A stretch of DNA of 64,000 nucleotides. Origin: Campylobacter gracilis (lineage in GTDB: Bacteria > Campylobacterota > Campylobacteria > Campylobacterales > Campylobacteraceae). This document shows, piece by piece, positions 8,700-17,765 of this stretch. Within the stretch, counting starts at the first letter, position 1, and each line of letters opens with the position of its first letter. A program made the translations under genes and the position numbers. The notes under the pieces are model-generated. The model was not told the origin of the DNA. It worked only from the letters and a program-made list of their open reading frames with translations, and ran no database searches. Location: contig NZ_JAHAFS010000011.1 of NCBI RefSeq assembly GCF_018374135.1, forward strand, positions 1-64,000, read 5' to 3'.

Positions 8700-8714
8700 C
8701 TTTTCTCCTTAAAT

Positions 8715-9110
8715 TTAATTTGCTACGTCGGATAATACCATTTCAAATGTGTGAGATTTATTATCCGGTGATTTTGGAAAGCTTCGCTTAGGAAGCTCGT
8801 CTAAAAATTTCCTTAGCTTTTGGTTAAATTCTGTGCTACGCCCAAGCTCTAAAATTTGATAATCTATCACTCGTCCATCGGTGCTAAATTCTACGCAAAC
8901 TCTAGCTTCATCGGAAATGCCTACTTGATACTCCGTCCATAGAGTTTGTAATTTCGACGTCATCTGCGAAAAATAAGTATCTAACTCCTTTGAAATTTTA
9001 ATTTTACCAGATTTTTGCGAAACGGAATTTCTTTCATAAATAAAATTCTGTTCCGAATCCGCCGCAAAAAGCATACAGCAAAACGCAAAAATACAAAAAA
9101 GTCTCTTCAC
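8715..9110 (-). CDS. Secreted stand-alone TolA C-terminal (TonB-like) domain, paralogue of the adjacent TolA
   Basis: This 131-residue protein has a signal peptide (MKRLFCIFAFCCMLFA) and then only a TonB/TolA C-terminal domain. Its core matches the end of the neighbouring TolA closely: LQTLWTEY versus LQVLWSRY, DGRVIDYQILELGRSTEFNQ versus DGRVADYTIIELGRETEFNQ, FPKSPDNKSH versus FPKSPDGASH, and LSDV versus MSDV near the end. It has no transmembrane anchor and no Pro/Glu/Lys linker, so it should be free in the periplasm. It most likely arose by tandem duplication of tolA domain III. Role unknown; it could compete for TolB, Pal or colicin-like ligands (inference). Confidence 0.85.
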   Translation of the reverse strand: MKRLFCIFAFCCMLFAADSEQNFIYERNSVSQKSGKIKISKELDTYFSQMTSKLQTLWTEYQVGISDEARVCVEFSTDGRVIDYQILELGRSTEFNQKLRKFLDELPKRSFPKSPDNKSHTFEMVLSDVAN

Positions 9111-9128
9111 TTTTTTCCCTTACGAATT

Positions 9129-10109
9129 CTAATTTGTCTTCATCACGTCGGACATCCTAGTATCAATCTCATGCGACGCTCCGTCGGGAGACTTCGGGAA
9201 AGTCTGAGTCGATAGATTATCCAAAAAATCTCGCAACTTCTGGTTAAATTCAGTCTCTCGCCCCAACTCTATAATAGTATAATCCGCCACTCGCCCATCT
9301 GCGCTAAAGACTATCTTAATCCTTGCGTCGTCCTTCGCGGTCGCCACATATCTGCTCCATAGAACCTGAAGCTTCTTCTCGATAGCGCCGTAATAAGCGT
9401 TATACTCGCCCGTCCTTTGCGTCCTGCCGCCAAGCTTATCGGATTTGACGACAGCATTTTTAGATGCTGCTTTATCCTTAGCACTAGAGGTGGCGGTTTC
9501 TTTATCGGACTTTTTGTTACTCTGAACGGCGTCGCTAGCTTTGGCGCTCTCCTCAAGCTTCTTATTGTCCTTAGTTGTATCCGAAAAAAGATCGCTCAAG
9601 CTCGGTTTTTCCTCTTTTTTTGGCTCCGACTTAGCTTCCTCTTTTTTCTCTACTACTTTTTCGGAAGGTTTATCTTCCAACTTAGGCTCAGGTTTGGGCT
9701 CCTCTTTTTGGGGCTCAGCTTTAGACTCGTCCTTTTTAGGTTCCGACTTCGGCTCTTCCTTCGGCTTTTCGGGCTCTTTCGGCTTTGCCTGCACCGGAGG
9801 TGGCGGAACTACTTGCGCCGTAGTCTTAATTTTATCCTCCGGCACGTCCTTCACATTCTTATTGTCAAACTCGCCTTGCTTCGTTTCTTTAGCGATTTCA
9901 GGCGCGGACGGAAGTTTATCATCTATTTCGAAATCAAAAGTAACATCCATATAATCGTTGGGATTGTCAGTATATTTTTTAAATTTTTCCTGCGGCTTTG
10001 AAATTTGATATAAAAGAACAAAAATCACCAGCAGATAGGCAAAAAGGGCGATTAAAAACGATTTAAAATTATCGTATTTAACCCCCGTAAAATTTGAATA
10101 ATTAGCCAT
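9129..10109 (-). CDS. tolA: TolA (inner-membrane anchored energy transducer)
   Basis: A 326-residue protein with TolA architecture: one transmembrane helix near residues 16-34 (FLIALFAYLLVIFVLLYQI), a long periplasmic linker rich in Pro, Lys and Glu (about residues 95-230), and a C-terminal TonB-like domain (about 235-326). It couples the TolQR proton motor to TolB-Pal. The start overlaps the tolR end by 8 bp. The linker is more Pro/Glu/Lys-rich than the Ala-rich helical linker of enteric TolA. The next gene downstream is a secreted copy of its last domain. Confidence 0.9.
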   Translation of the reverse strand: MANYSNFTGVKYDNFKSFLIALFAYLLVIFVLLYQISKPQEKFKKYTDNPNDYMDVTFDFEIDDKLPSAPEIAKETKQGEFDNKNVKDVPEDKIKTTAQVVPPPPVQAKPKEPEKPKEEPKSEPKKDESKAEPQKEEPKPEPKLEDKPSEKVVEKKEEAKSEPKKEEKPSLSDLFSDTTKDNKKLEESAKASDAVQSNKKSDKETATSSAKDKAASKNAVVKSDKLGGRTQRTGEYNAYYGAIEKKLQVLWSRYVATAKDDARIKIVFSADGRVADYTIIELGRETEFNQKLRDFLDNLSTQTFPKSPDGASHEIDTRMSDVMKTN

Positions 10110-10500
10110 TTGTTTGAAGTGCGACTTTTGTAAAACCCGCCTGCTTTAGGCTCTTTAAAACAAACATTACATCGTCGTAAACGAGTCTTTTATCGGCTTG
10201 GATATAGACGGGTTTTTCCAAGCTATACTTGCCGGTGCCTTTAAGCAACACGAGATTATCCGGGAATTCAGCTAGGCTCATCGAGCTTTTGTCGATATAA
10301 ACCTTGCGATCTTCGCCGATACGCACAAGCAAGAATTCCGCGGTATTTTCCGAAACCTGTGCTTTTGAGCCACTAGGCAGTTCGATCTTTTCATCGTAGA
10401 TAATCGCCGTTTGCGCGACCATTAAAATCGCTAGCAAAACAAGCATAATATCGACGAGTGGAGTTATATTTAACTCTGGATTTTCGTCGAAATTATACAT
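10102..10500 (-). CDS. tolR: TolR/ExbD-family proton channel subunit
   Basis: A 132-residue ExbD/TolR protein with one N-terminal transmembrane helix (LVDIMLVLLAILMVAQTA) carrying the conserved proton-path Asp17, followed by a periplasmic domain ending AGFTKVALQT. With TolQ it forms the motor that energises TolA. The gene meets the tolQ stop by a 1-bp overlap and overlaps tolA by 8 bp, so it belongs to the tolQRA unit and not to a separate TonB system. Confidence 0.93.
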   Translation of the reverse strand: MYNFDENPELNITPLVDIMLVLLAILMVAQTAIIYDEKIELPSGSKAQVSENTAEFLLVRIGEDRKVYIDKSSMSLAEFPDNLVLLKGTGKYSLEKPVYIQADKRLVYDDVMFVLKSLKQAGFTKVALQTNG

Positions 10501-11075
10501 TAAATAGCTTTTCCAGTGTTTGCTTTAAATAGCAAAATATCTGCCGTACGATTTATAATGCTCATAACTTCGTATGCTTTGCGTTTTATAAGTAAGCTGA
10601 AGGTGTATGCGGGGATCGCTACAAAAATTCCACATCCTGTGGCAACCAGCGCCTCACTGATCGCAGGAGCGATAGTATCGATGCCGGAATTTCCGCCGCC
10701 GAGCTTGGAAAATGTGTGAAGTATGCTAACGACTGTACCAAATAGCCCGATAAACGGCGAAGTGGAGGCGACGATAGATAGCCAAGTAAGTCCGCTAGTG
10801 GAGTCGCGTTCAGCTTTGCCTTTATAAATTTCCAAGGCTTCTTTTGAAATTTTATCGGTATTTACTTTTTGAAAAATAGAGCCCGAAAGCGAAATCCTAC
10901 CACCCATTAGTAAGGATTCGAGTGCCTTTGCTTCGCGGTGTTGCCACGCACTAAGCCCTACAAATCTGGAGATCAAAATCGTAAAAGTGACGATAAAATA
11001 GATGGATAACCAAGAAAGCACGAATATCGTAATAAATGTGCTTCTCGTAAAATAACTTAAAATTAGATCTAGCAT
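10500..11075 (-). CDS. tolQ: TolQ/ExbB/MotA-family proton channel subunit
   Basis: A 191-residue polytopic protein with three membrane helices: about residues 14-36, 98-125 (GLTWLSIVASTSPFIGLFGTV) and 145-168 (EALVATGCGIFVAIPAYTF). The last two hold the conserved Thr/Ser and Gly-rich segments of this family. It forms the proton channel with TolR. It starts 2 bp downstream of the atpC stop, so the tol genes run on from the ATP synthase genes, as I recall in C. jejuni. Confidence 0.93.
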   Translation of the reverse strand: MLDLILSYFTRSTFITIFVLSWLSIYFIVTFTILISRFVGLSAWQHREAKALESLLMGGRISLSGSIFQKVNTDKISKEALEIYKGKAERDSTSGLTWLSIVASTSPFIGLFGTVVSILHTFSKLGGGNSGIDTIAPAISEALVATGCGIFVAIPAYTFSLLIKRKAYEVMSIINRTADILLFKANTGKAI

Positions 11076-11077
11076 AT

Positions 11078-11482
11078 TTAACTTTGCCTTGCGAATTCGT
11101 CGACTCTAGCCATGATTGCTGCGGAATTTGCCGCATCGGAGCTAATGGACGCAAGCATATCTTTGGCGCGCTGCAAAGACTTTGCTACGGCGCTTTCGCT
11201 ATCGCCTCCGATAGCTACGGCTTGAGTGGCTAGAATAGTAGTTTTTTCTTCTGTAACTTCCAAAAATCCGTCGTTTACCAAAACAAGCTGTTTTTTGCCA
11301 TCTTTATCCACGATCTCGACGACGCCACCTTCGCTTTTGTCTTTAAGTCCCGTCAGCAAACTCGCATGCCCTGGCAAAATACCCATTTCACCAGTGATGC
11401 CGGGAAGTTGGACGGATTTGACCTCACCCGAAAAGACCATCCCTTCGGGCGTAACGATATCTAAAAGCAAAAATTCTTTCAT
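11078..11482 (-). CDS. atpC: ATP synthase epsilon subunit
   Basis: A 134-residue epsilon subunit: an N-terminal beta-sandwich (ITGEMGILPGHASLLTGL is diagnostic) and a short C-terminal helical hairpin (ESAVAKSLQRAKDMLASI). It belongs to the central stalk and modulates ATP hydrolysis. It is the last atp gene, 11 bp after atpD and 2 bp before tolQ. Confidence 0.95.
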   Translation of the reverse strand: MKEFLLLDIVTPEGMVFSGEVKSVQLPGITGEMGILPGHASLLTGLKDKSEGGVVEIVDKDGKKQLVLVNDGFLEVTEEKTTILATQAVAIGGDSESAVAKSLQRAKDMLASISSDAANSAAIMARVDEFARQS

Positions 11483-11492
11483 CTTAAAATTC

Positions 11493-12890
11493 CTATGCTT
11501 TCATCTTTTCGGCTTTTGCCACTACCTCGTCGATATTTCCCACCATATAAAAGGCATTCTCCGGCAGATCGTCGTATTTGCCCTCTAAAATTCCCTTAAA
11601 GCCAGCGATAGTCTCCTCTAGCGAGATATATTTGCCCGGACTTCCGGTAAATACCTCGGCTACGAAAAACGGCTGAGATAGGTAGCGCTCGATCTTTCTA
11701 GCGCGCTCGACTACGAGCTTGTCTTCTTCGCTAAGCTCGTCCATACCCAAAATCGCGATAATGTCTTGCAAGTCTTTGTATTTTTGAAGCACTGCCTGGA
11801 CGCCGCGAGCGACCTTATAATGCTCCTCTCCGATAATTTGTGGATCAAGCATTCTTGAGGTCGAATCAAGCGGATCGACGGCAGGATAAATTCCTTTTTC
11901 GGCGATCGCTCTGTTTAAAACGGTCGTCGCATCAAGGTGCGCGAAAACGGTCGCAGGCGCGGGGTCAGTAAGGTCGTCCGCAGGTACATAAACGGCCTGA
12001 ACGGAGGTAATGGAGCCCTTCTTAGTAGAAGTAATGCGCTCCTGTAATTTACCCATTTCGCTAGCAAGCGTAGGCTGATAGCCGACCGCGGACGGAATTC
12101 GTCCTAAAAGCGCAGACATCTCCGAACCCGACTGCGAGAAACGGAATATATTATCGATAAACATCAAAACGTCAAGTCCTAGCTCGTCGCGGAAATACTC
12201 GGCCATCGTAAGACCGGTTAGCGCGATGCGATTTCTCGCCCCCGGCGGCTCGTTCATCTGGCCATAGGTCAAGGCGACTTTATCCAAAACGCCCGATTCT
12301 TTCATCTCGTTATAAAGGTCGTTTCCCTCTCTCGTTCGCTCGCCGACACCCGCAAATACGGAGTAACCGCTGTGTTTGAAAGCGACGTTGTGGATTAGCT
12401 CCATGATGATGACGGTCTTGCCGACACCAGCACCGCCGAATAATCCTACCTTGCCGCCCTTTGCGTAAGGGGCTAGCAGATCGACTACCTTAATGCCGGT
12501 TTCAAAAATTTCGCTCTTCGTGCTTTGATTTTCAAAGCTAGGCGGATCTCTGTGGATCGACCAGCGGGTTTCAAATTTTTCATCCTCGCCTTCATCGATC
12601 AGATCGCCTGTGACATTAAAAATTCTACCCAAAACCTTCTCACCCACTGGCACCGTAATAGGCGCGCCAAGAGCCGTAGCCTCAAGCCCTCGCCTAAGTC
12701 CATCGCTCATATCCATAGCGATCGTGCGGACGCGATTGTCTCCAAGGTGTGCGGCTACCTCTAGGATCAGCCTACGATGAGCGCCTTCGACGTCAAATTT
12801 AACCTCGATAGCTTCATTAATCTTCGGCAAGTAGTCCTTGAAATCGACATCGACCACGGGACCCATTACCTGAGAAATTATTCCTTTCAT
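11493..12890 (-). CDS. atpD: ATP synthase beta subunit
   Basis: A catalytic beta subunit of 465 residues from the chosen ATG. The Walker A motif GGAGVGKT is at about 152-159, GERTREGNDLY follows, Walker B is VLMFIDNIFRF, and the ALLGRIPSAVGYQPTL signature is intact. I chose the ATG at 12890 (MKGIISQVMGPVVDV) because AAAGGA sits 7-8 bp before it and other beta subunits begin here; an upstream ATG at 12905 would add five residues and overlap the atpG stop. Located between atpG and atpC. Confidence 0.96.
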   Translation of the reverse strand: MKGIISQVMGPVVDVDFKDYLPKINEAIEVKFDVEGAHRRLILEVAAHLGDNRVRTIAMDMSDGLRRGLEATALGAPITVPVGEKVLGRIFNVTGDLIDEGEDEKFETRWSIHRDPPSFENQSTKSEIFETGIKVVDLLAPYAKGGKVGLFGGAGVGKTVIIMELIHNVAFKHSGYSVFAGVGERTREGNDLYNEMKESGVLDKVALTYGQMNEPPGARNRIALTGLTMAEYFRDELGLDVLMFIDNIFRFSQSGSEMSALLGRIPSAVGYQPTLASEMGKLQERITSTKKGSITSVQAVYVPADDLTDPAPATVFAHLDATTVLNRAIAEKGIYPAVDPLDSTSRMLDPQIIGEEHYKVARGVQAVLQKYKDLQDIIAILGMDELSEEDKLVVERARKIERYLSQPFFVAEVFTGSPGKYISLEETIAGFKGILEGKYDDLPENAFYMVGNIDEVVAKAEKMKA

Positions 12891-12901
12891 CCATTTTCCT
12901 T

Positions 12902-13810
12902 TCATTTCATTGATTCGACGCCGCTTATGATCTCGATAAGCTCAGTCGTGATAGAGCCTTGTCTGGCTTTGTTGTATGCTAAATTTAACTGCGATACGCG
13001 TTCTTTGGCGTTATTTGTCGCATTCTCCATAGCGTTCATTCTCGAGCAGTGCTCCGCGGCCAAAGAGTCGATCAGCGCATAATACATGCTGTAGCTAAGA
13101 TAGCTCTGGATTAAATTTAACATCAATGTTTCTTCGTCCTCAGGGCTTTCAACTTCTACTTCCAATGTAGAGGTTTTTAAAGCGTCCTCGTTAATCGCAG
13201 GCTCTCCGATTGGCACCAACGTATTTACCCGCATCTCTTGGGCAATCATATTCAAATAGCCGTTATGGATAAGTATAACTTCGTCAGTTTTACCTTCGTT
13301 AAAATCCTTAACCGCGGCTTGGACGATTTCGTTAGCTTTCTCGGACGATGGAGATGAGCTCACGCCGATATATCGCTCCAAAAGCTCAATGCCTTGAAAA
13401 TCAAAATACTCTATCCCCTTTTTGCCGACGGCGCGAAGGCGAACCTTGATCTTTTTAGCTTTAAGCTCCTCGATCAAAGCTTTGATCTTTTTGATGGTAT
13501 TGATATTAAAACCGCCGCAAAGCCCTTTATCTGCGGTAATAAACAGCAAATCAACCACCCTTACCTCTCGAGTGGTATCAAAAATTCTAAGTTTTTCGTC
13601 GTTACCTGAATTATTACCTACGTAATTTTTAACGCGCGCAGAAATTTCACCCAAGACCTCGTTAATCTTCACCGCATAAGCTCGCGAGCGCATCGCCGCT
13701 TCTTTAGTGTTTTTAAGCTTGACGTTGGAGACCAGCTTCATAGCTTTGGTAGTCTTCTCCGTATTTCTGACGCTCTTGATCTGTAGCTTTATATCCTTTA
13801 AATTTGCCAT
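12902..13810 (-). CDS. atpG: ATP synthase gamma subunit
   Basis: A 302-residue gamma subunit of the rotating central stalk. The N-terminal helix (MANLKDIKLQIKSVRNTEKTTKAMKLVS region) and the C-terminal signature SRMNAMENATNNAKERVSQLNLAYNKARQGSITTEL region identify it clearly. A DKGLCGGFN segment in the Rossmann-like middle domain is also conserved. It sits 12 bp after atpA and runs up to atpD. Confidence 0.96.
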   Translation of the reverse strand: MANLKDIKLQIKSVRNTEKTTKAMKLVSNVKLKNTKEAAMRSRAYAVKINEVLGEISARVKNYVGNNSGNDEKLRIFDTTREVRVVDLLFITADKGLCGGFNINTIKKIKALIEELKAKKIKVRLRAVGKKGIEYFDFQGIELLERYIGVSSSPSSEKANEIVQAAVKDFNEGKTDEVILIHNGYLNMIAQEMRVNTLVPIGEPAINEDALKTSTLEVEVESPEDEETLMLNLIQSYLSYSMYYALIDSLAAEHCSRMNAMENATNNAKERVSQLNLAYNKARQGSITTELIEIISGVESMK

Positions 13811-13822
13811 AATTTAGCCTTT

Positions 13823-15337
13823 TTAAGCGGCAAAGGTCGCTTTAAAGTCATTTAGAGCCTTGATTAAATTTTCTTCCAAATCCTTCTCGATGGTCTTTTT
13901 GCTTCTGATCTCTTCAAAAATTTCAGGGTATTTTGCCTCGATATACGGATAGAGCTCAGCTTCGAATTTACCGATCGAGCTTGCAGGTATGTCATCCAAA
14001 AATCCGCGGCTTCCCGCAAAGATGATGACTACTTGATTTTCGACCGGAAGCGGCGAATAAGGAGGTTGCTTTAAAATTTCGACCATTCTTTGTCCGCGAT
14101 CCAGCTGCTTACGGCTGCTCTCGTCCAAATCGCTCGCAAACTGCGCAAACGCCTGAAGTTCACGGTATTGAGCAAGATCTAGGCGCAAGGTTCCCGAGAC
14201 CTTTTTGATCGCTTTAATCTGCGCGGAACCGCCGACGCGGCTAACCGAAAGACCCACGTTGATCGCAGGACGAATTCCAGAGTTAAATAGACCAGATTCT
14301 AGGAAAATTTGACCGTCAGTGATAGAGATAACGTTTGTAGGGATATACGCCGAAACGTCGCCTGCCTGCGTCTCGATAATAGGAAGCGCCGTTAGGCTGC
14401 CTGCACCGAGTGCATCGCTTAGTTTGCTAGCGCGCTCAAGCAGGCGGGAGTGCAGGTAAAATACATCGCCAGGATATGCCTCGCGTCCTGGCGGACGGCG
14501 CAAGATAAGCGACATCTCGCGGTACGCAACCGCATGCTTGCTCAAATCATCGTAGATGATAAGTGCGTGGCGGGAGTTATCTCTGAAATACTCACCCATC
14601 GTGCAGCCCGAATACGGAGCCAAGTATTGAAGTGCAGCCGCCTCGCTAGCACCGGCTGCAACTACGATCGTATAGTCCATCGCACCGTATTCTTCAAGCT
14701 TCTTAACGACTTGAGCGACGGTAGATTGCTTCTGGCCGATTGCTACGTATATGCAGATAACATCCTGGCCCTTTTGATTGATGATAGTATCAACAGCAAC
14801 GGTGGTTTTTCCCGTTTGGCGGTCGCCGATGATGAGCTCGCGCTGTCCGCGACCGATCGGCACTAGCGCGTCTATCGCTTTAAGACCGGTTTGAAGTGGC
14901 TCATGGACGGATTTACGAGCCATGATGCCTTTAGCCTTTTCTTCAACAAACCTAGTATCGCTAGTCTCTATCGCGCCTTTGCCGTCGATCGGTTCGCCTA
15001 GAGCGTTTACCACGCGACCGATTAATGCATCACCTACCGGAACGCGCAAAAGCTTACCCAGTCTTTTAACGCTACTACCTTCGTTAATACCGCTAGTATC
15101 GCCTAAAATAACGATGCCGACACTGCTCTCCTCTAAATTTAACGCGATACCACGAGCCCCGTTTTCGAATTCGACCATCTCGTTAGCCATTACGTTTTTT
15201 AAGCCGTAAACATTAGCAACACCGTCTGCGACCGAAACGACCTTACCGGTTTCTTCGATATCAACGCTAAGATCGAAATTTTCGATTCGCTCTTTGATTA
15301 TGCTGCTGATTTCGTCTGCCTTAATTTTCGCACCCAC
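13823..15337 (-). CDS. atpA: ATP synthase alpha subunit
   Basis: A non-catalytic nucleotide-binding alpha subunit of 504 residues, the usual length. The Walker A motif GDRQTGKT is at about 171-178, the ALIIYDDLSKHAVAYR region gives Walker B, and the PAINVGLSVSRVGG signature is present. It starts 11 bp after atpH with an AAAGGAGTAAAG ribosome site. Confidence 0.97.
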   Translation of the reverse strand: MGAKIKADEISSIIKERIENFDLSVDIEETGKVVSVADGVANVYGLKNVMANEMVEFENGARGIALNLEESSVGIVILGDTSGINEGSSVKRLGKLLRVPVGDALIGRVVNALGEPIDGKGAIETSDTRFVEEKAKGIMARKSVHEPLQTGLKAIDALVPIGRGQRELIIGDRQTGKTTVAVDTIINQKGQDVICIYVAIGQKQSTVAQVVKKLEEYGAMDYTIVVAAGASEAAALQYLAPYSGCTMGEYFRDNSRHALIIYDDLSKHAVAYREMSLILRRPPGREAYPGDVFYLHSRLLERASKLSDALGAGSLTALPIIETQAGDVSAYIPTNVISITDGQIFLESGLFNSGIRPAINVGLSVSRVGGSAQIKAIKKVSGTLRLDLAQYRELQAFAQFASDLDESSRKQLDRGQRMVEILKQPPYSPLPVENQVVIIFAGSRGFLDDIPASSIGKFEAELYPYIEAKYPEIFEEIRSKKTIEKDLEENLIKALNDFKATFAA

Positions 15338-15348
15338 GCTTTACTCCT

Positions 15349-15882
15349 TTAAATTGCTTTTAAAATATATTCGCTCATTTTTTGTTTCAATCTATCGACT
15401 GAAAAACTAATCTCAAATCCAAGATCCTCGACTTCGATCTTAATGCCTTCAAGTTCGCTTTTAACGGGTTGCAGAGTAATATCTGCATTAAATTTCTTTG
15501 AAATTTTAGCCTCTAGCTCTTTTATTTTTGCGGCGTCTATTTCAGTAGCAGAATAAATTTTGCCCAAATATTTATTATCCAGTGCTGCAATATTCTCGCG
15601 CAGTTCCTCGACTATCTGCGGGATCAGCGCAATACGCCTATTTTTAGCTAGGAGTTTAATAAAATTTACGATTTTTTCGCTTGGATTTTTTATAAACGAA
15701 GCAATAAGTTCCACTTTGGATTCCTCTTTTAGCGTCGGAGATTTTACGATATCTTGGAATTTTGGAATTTTAAACGCGCTCGCGACGCTCTCGAGCGTCT
15801 GCAAAACAGAGCCTAGTTCATCTTTTTTATAGCTCAGTATAAGGGCGTTTACATATCTTTTTGAGGTGTTATTTATCATCAT
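15349..15882 (-). CDS. atpH: ATP synthase delta subunit
   Basis: A 177-residue OSCP/delta subunit that links F1 to the peripheral stalk. It shows the family pattern: helical N-terminal domain starting NNTSKRYVNALI, a central FIKLLAKNRRIALIPQIVEE segment and a C-terminal part ending GFEISFSVDRLKQKMSEYILKA. The start overlaps atpF by 4 bp. Confidence 0.94.
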   Translation of the reverse strand: MMINNTSKRYVNALILSYKKDELGSVLQTLESVASAFKIPKFQDIVKSPTLKEESKVELIASFIKNPSEKIVNFIKLLAKNRRIALIPQIVEELRENIAALDNKYLGKIYSATEIDAAKIKELEAKISKKFNADITLQPVKSELEGIKIEVEDLGFEISFSVDRLKQKMSEYILKAI

Positions 15883-16394
15883 CCGACCTTTTTCTCTACG
15901 ATTTTAACCAGTTTGTCTTGACCGAATTTAATGTCGTCCGATGCAAAAACGTCATCCAGTATCTCGCTTACGACCTCTTTTTTGATCTTACGCGCCTCAA
16001 AGCTCTTCTGCTCGTCGAAAGATTTTTGCAAATTCGCAATCTCTTGCTCGGTTACATTTTTTATCTTTTCGGCGGCGAACACGATCTCTTTTTTAGCAGT
16101 TTCGATTAAAGCTGCACCTTGGACCTTAGCATCTTGCAGATCTTTTTTAGCTTGCTCCTTGCGAGCTGCAGACTCTTTTAAAATTTTTTGATTAGCCTCA
16201 AGTCTAGATGCGATGCCGTCGATCCTACCTTGATATGCCGCTTTTGCGGGACCTTTTAAAAGATAAAACAAAATTCCGAAAAACAAAATGAAATTTATAC
16301 TTCGCCACAGCACGTCGTAGTCTTTGACTCCATCGTGCCCACCGCTTGCTAAAACAAACGCCGGAATTATAAATAAAAATAGATATTTTTTCAT
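15879..16394 (-). CDS. atpF: ATP synthase subunit b
   Basis: A 171-residue peripheral-stalk subunit. The N-terminus has a signal-like hydrophobic segment (MKKYLFLFIIPAFVLA) followed by a membrane helix around residues 28-48 (SINFILFFGILFYLLKGPAK). The rest is a long, charged coiled coil. The double hydrophobic N-terminus is typical of the b subunit of epsilonproteobacteria. It is paired with a b-prime gene immediately upstream. Confidence 0.93.
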   Translation of the reverse strand: MKKYLFLFIIPAFVLASGGHDGVKDYDVLWRSINFILFFGILFYLLKGPAKAAYQGRIDGIASRLEANQKILKESAARKEQAKKDLQDAKVQGAALIETAKKEIVFAAEKIKNVTEQEIANLQKSFDEQKSFEARKIKKEVVSEILDDVFASDDIKFGQDKLVKIVEKKVG

Positions 16395-16404
16395 ACTGAA
16401 ATCC

Positions 16405-16827
16405 TCATACTTTAGCCACGGCAGTGCTTAGAGCATTTTTAAATTCCGGAATTTTGGCTTGCAAATCATTTTTTAGATTGCGCTTTTGCTCATCCAAACC
16501 GCCTAAAAATTGATCAAAATCCTCCTCCATCGCGGCTTTTTTCTCGGCTATTTCTCTGGCGGCAGCCTGCTTCGCGCTATCCATCGCCTCTTGCTTTATT
16601 TTAACAGCTTGCAACTTCGCAGCATCCATGATTCTTACGATCTCTGCTTTATCGGCATCTGCGTCCTGTGCGTTTTTCATCGCATTTGCCTCATCTTCTT
16701 TAATAATAGCCTCTCGCTTTTCCATATGCAAAAGTAGCGGTCTATAAAGCTTGATATTTAAGAAGTAAATCAAAGCTAAAAATACGACAATGGTCGTTAT
16801 CATGGCGGTCAAACTTACGTCTAGCAT
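16405..16827 (-). CDS. atpF': ATP synthase subunit b' (second peripheral-stalk subunit)
   Basis: A 140-residue protein with one N-terminal membrane helix (TAMITTIVVFLALIYFLNI) and a long coiled coil rich in Ala, Glu, Lys and Asp. Epsilonproteobacteria use a b/b' heterodimer, and this is the first gene of the atp operon. It has a very strong ribosome site, GGAGGAGGTGC, just before the ATG. The Fo subunits a and c are not in this window, as in C. jejuni, where they lie elsewhere. Confidence 0.92.
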   Translation of the reverse strand: MLDVSLTAMITTIVVFLALIYFLNIKLYRPLLLHMEKREAIIKEDEANAMKNAQDADADKAEIVRIMDAAKLQAVKIKQEAMDSAKQAAAREIAEKKAAMEEDFDQFLGGLDEQKRNLKNDLQAKIPEFKNALSTAVAKV

Positions 16828-16863
16828 CGCACCTCCTCCAGGTTAGTTTTAAACAAAATGCGT

Positions 16864-16869
16864 ATTTTA
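16864..16869 (-). promoter_or_regulatory. Probable -10 box of the atp operon
   Basis: TAAAAT preceded by TTG lies in the 74-bp gap between parB and atpF', about 37 bp upstream of the atpF' ATG. The gap is strongly T-rich upstream of it, as in Campylobacter promoters. It would let the atp genes be expressed independently of parAB. Confidence 0.5.
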
Positions 16870-16901
16870 CAATATGAAAAATTAAAATACACTATAAAAA
16901 A

Positions 16902-17765
16902 TCATCCGATTTTCTTTAAAAACTCGGAAATTTGTAAAATTTCGTTAAATTCGATCGAAATTTTACGCTCTTTGATACTTATTTTACCAAATTGATCAAG
17001 CTTAGCCTTTAGCTTTAAAAGCTCGGGCTTGAAGCTTTGAAATTCCACGCCGGGCTTTTTCTCTTTTGGAACGGTTTTATCTTTGAGCTTTTTTACTAAA
17101 GTTTCAGTATCTCTTACGCTTAGGCGCTGTCCTAAAATGGTATTTAGCGCTAAAATTTGATCCTCTTTTTCGAGTCCAACCATTATCTTGGCGTGCCCTT
17201 GCGAAATTTTATCTGCGCTTATGGCGTCTTGCACTTCGGAGCATAAATTTAAAAGCCTTAGCGTATTGGTAATCTGCGTGCGGGACTTTTTGATGATGTC
17301 GGCTAACTCCTCTTGCGTGATCCTGTATTCGCCGATAAGCTCCTTATAGGACTTAGCAAGCTCGATAGGATTTAGATCCTCACGCTGGATATTTTCGATA
17401 AGGGCAAGCTCTCTTAAATTTTGAGATTTTATGTCTGCGACTACGGCTTTGATTGTACTCTCGCCCAAAAGCTTCGTCGCTCTTAGACGTCGCTCGCCGG
17501 CGATCAGGACGTAAGAATCATCCTTTTGAATAACGATGATAGGCTGAATAAGCCCGTGGCGAGCGATGCTCTCGCTTAGCTGCCTAAGTGCCTCCTCATC
17601 GAAGCTTTGACGCGGTTGATATGGATTTGGCTCGATTTTATCGACATCGATTTCGATAACTAAGCTATCGGCATTTCCACTTTCTAGCTCCCTGTTATAG
17701 GAGCTTTCTACGTCGTCTAAAATCGCACCGAGCCCGCGCCCGAGTGCTCTTTTTACCTTGCCCAT
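16902..17765 (-). CDS. parB: ParB/Spo0J chromosome partitioning protein
   Basis: A 287-residue ParB. The N-terminal CTPase/ParB-nuclease-like domain has IEPNPYQPRQSF, HGLIQPIIV and the CTP-binding AGERRLRA box (about residues 75-85). A helix-turn-helix follows (TQEELADIIKKSRTQITNTLRLL), then a dimerising C-terminus. ParB loads at parS sites and acts with ParA in origin segregation. It overlaps parA by 13 bp. I saw no clear parS in the window. Confidence 0.95.
   Translation of the reverse strand: MGKVKRALGRGLGAILDDVESSYNRELESGNADSLVIEIDVDKIEPNPYQPRQSFDEEALRQLSESIARHGLIQPIIVIQKDDSYVLIAGERRLRATKLLGESTIKAVVADIKSQNLRELALIENIQREDLNPIELAKSYKELIGEYRITQEELADIIKKSRTQITNTLRLLNLCSEVQDAISADKISQGHAKIMVGLEKEDQILALNTILGQRLSVRDTETLVKKLKDKTVPKEKKPGVEFQSFKPELLKLKAKLDQFGKISIKERKISIEFNEILQISEFLKKIG

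Noticed and set aside
9417..10001. Hydrophobic 194-residue plus-strand ORF in the tolA region
   Set aside because: It is the complement of the Lys/Glu-rich tolA linker, which reads as Phe/Leu/Ser on the other strand.
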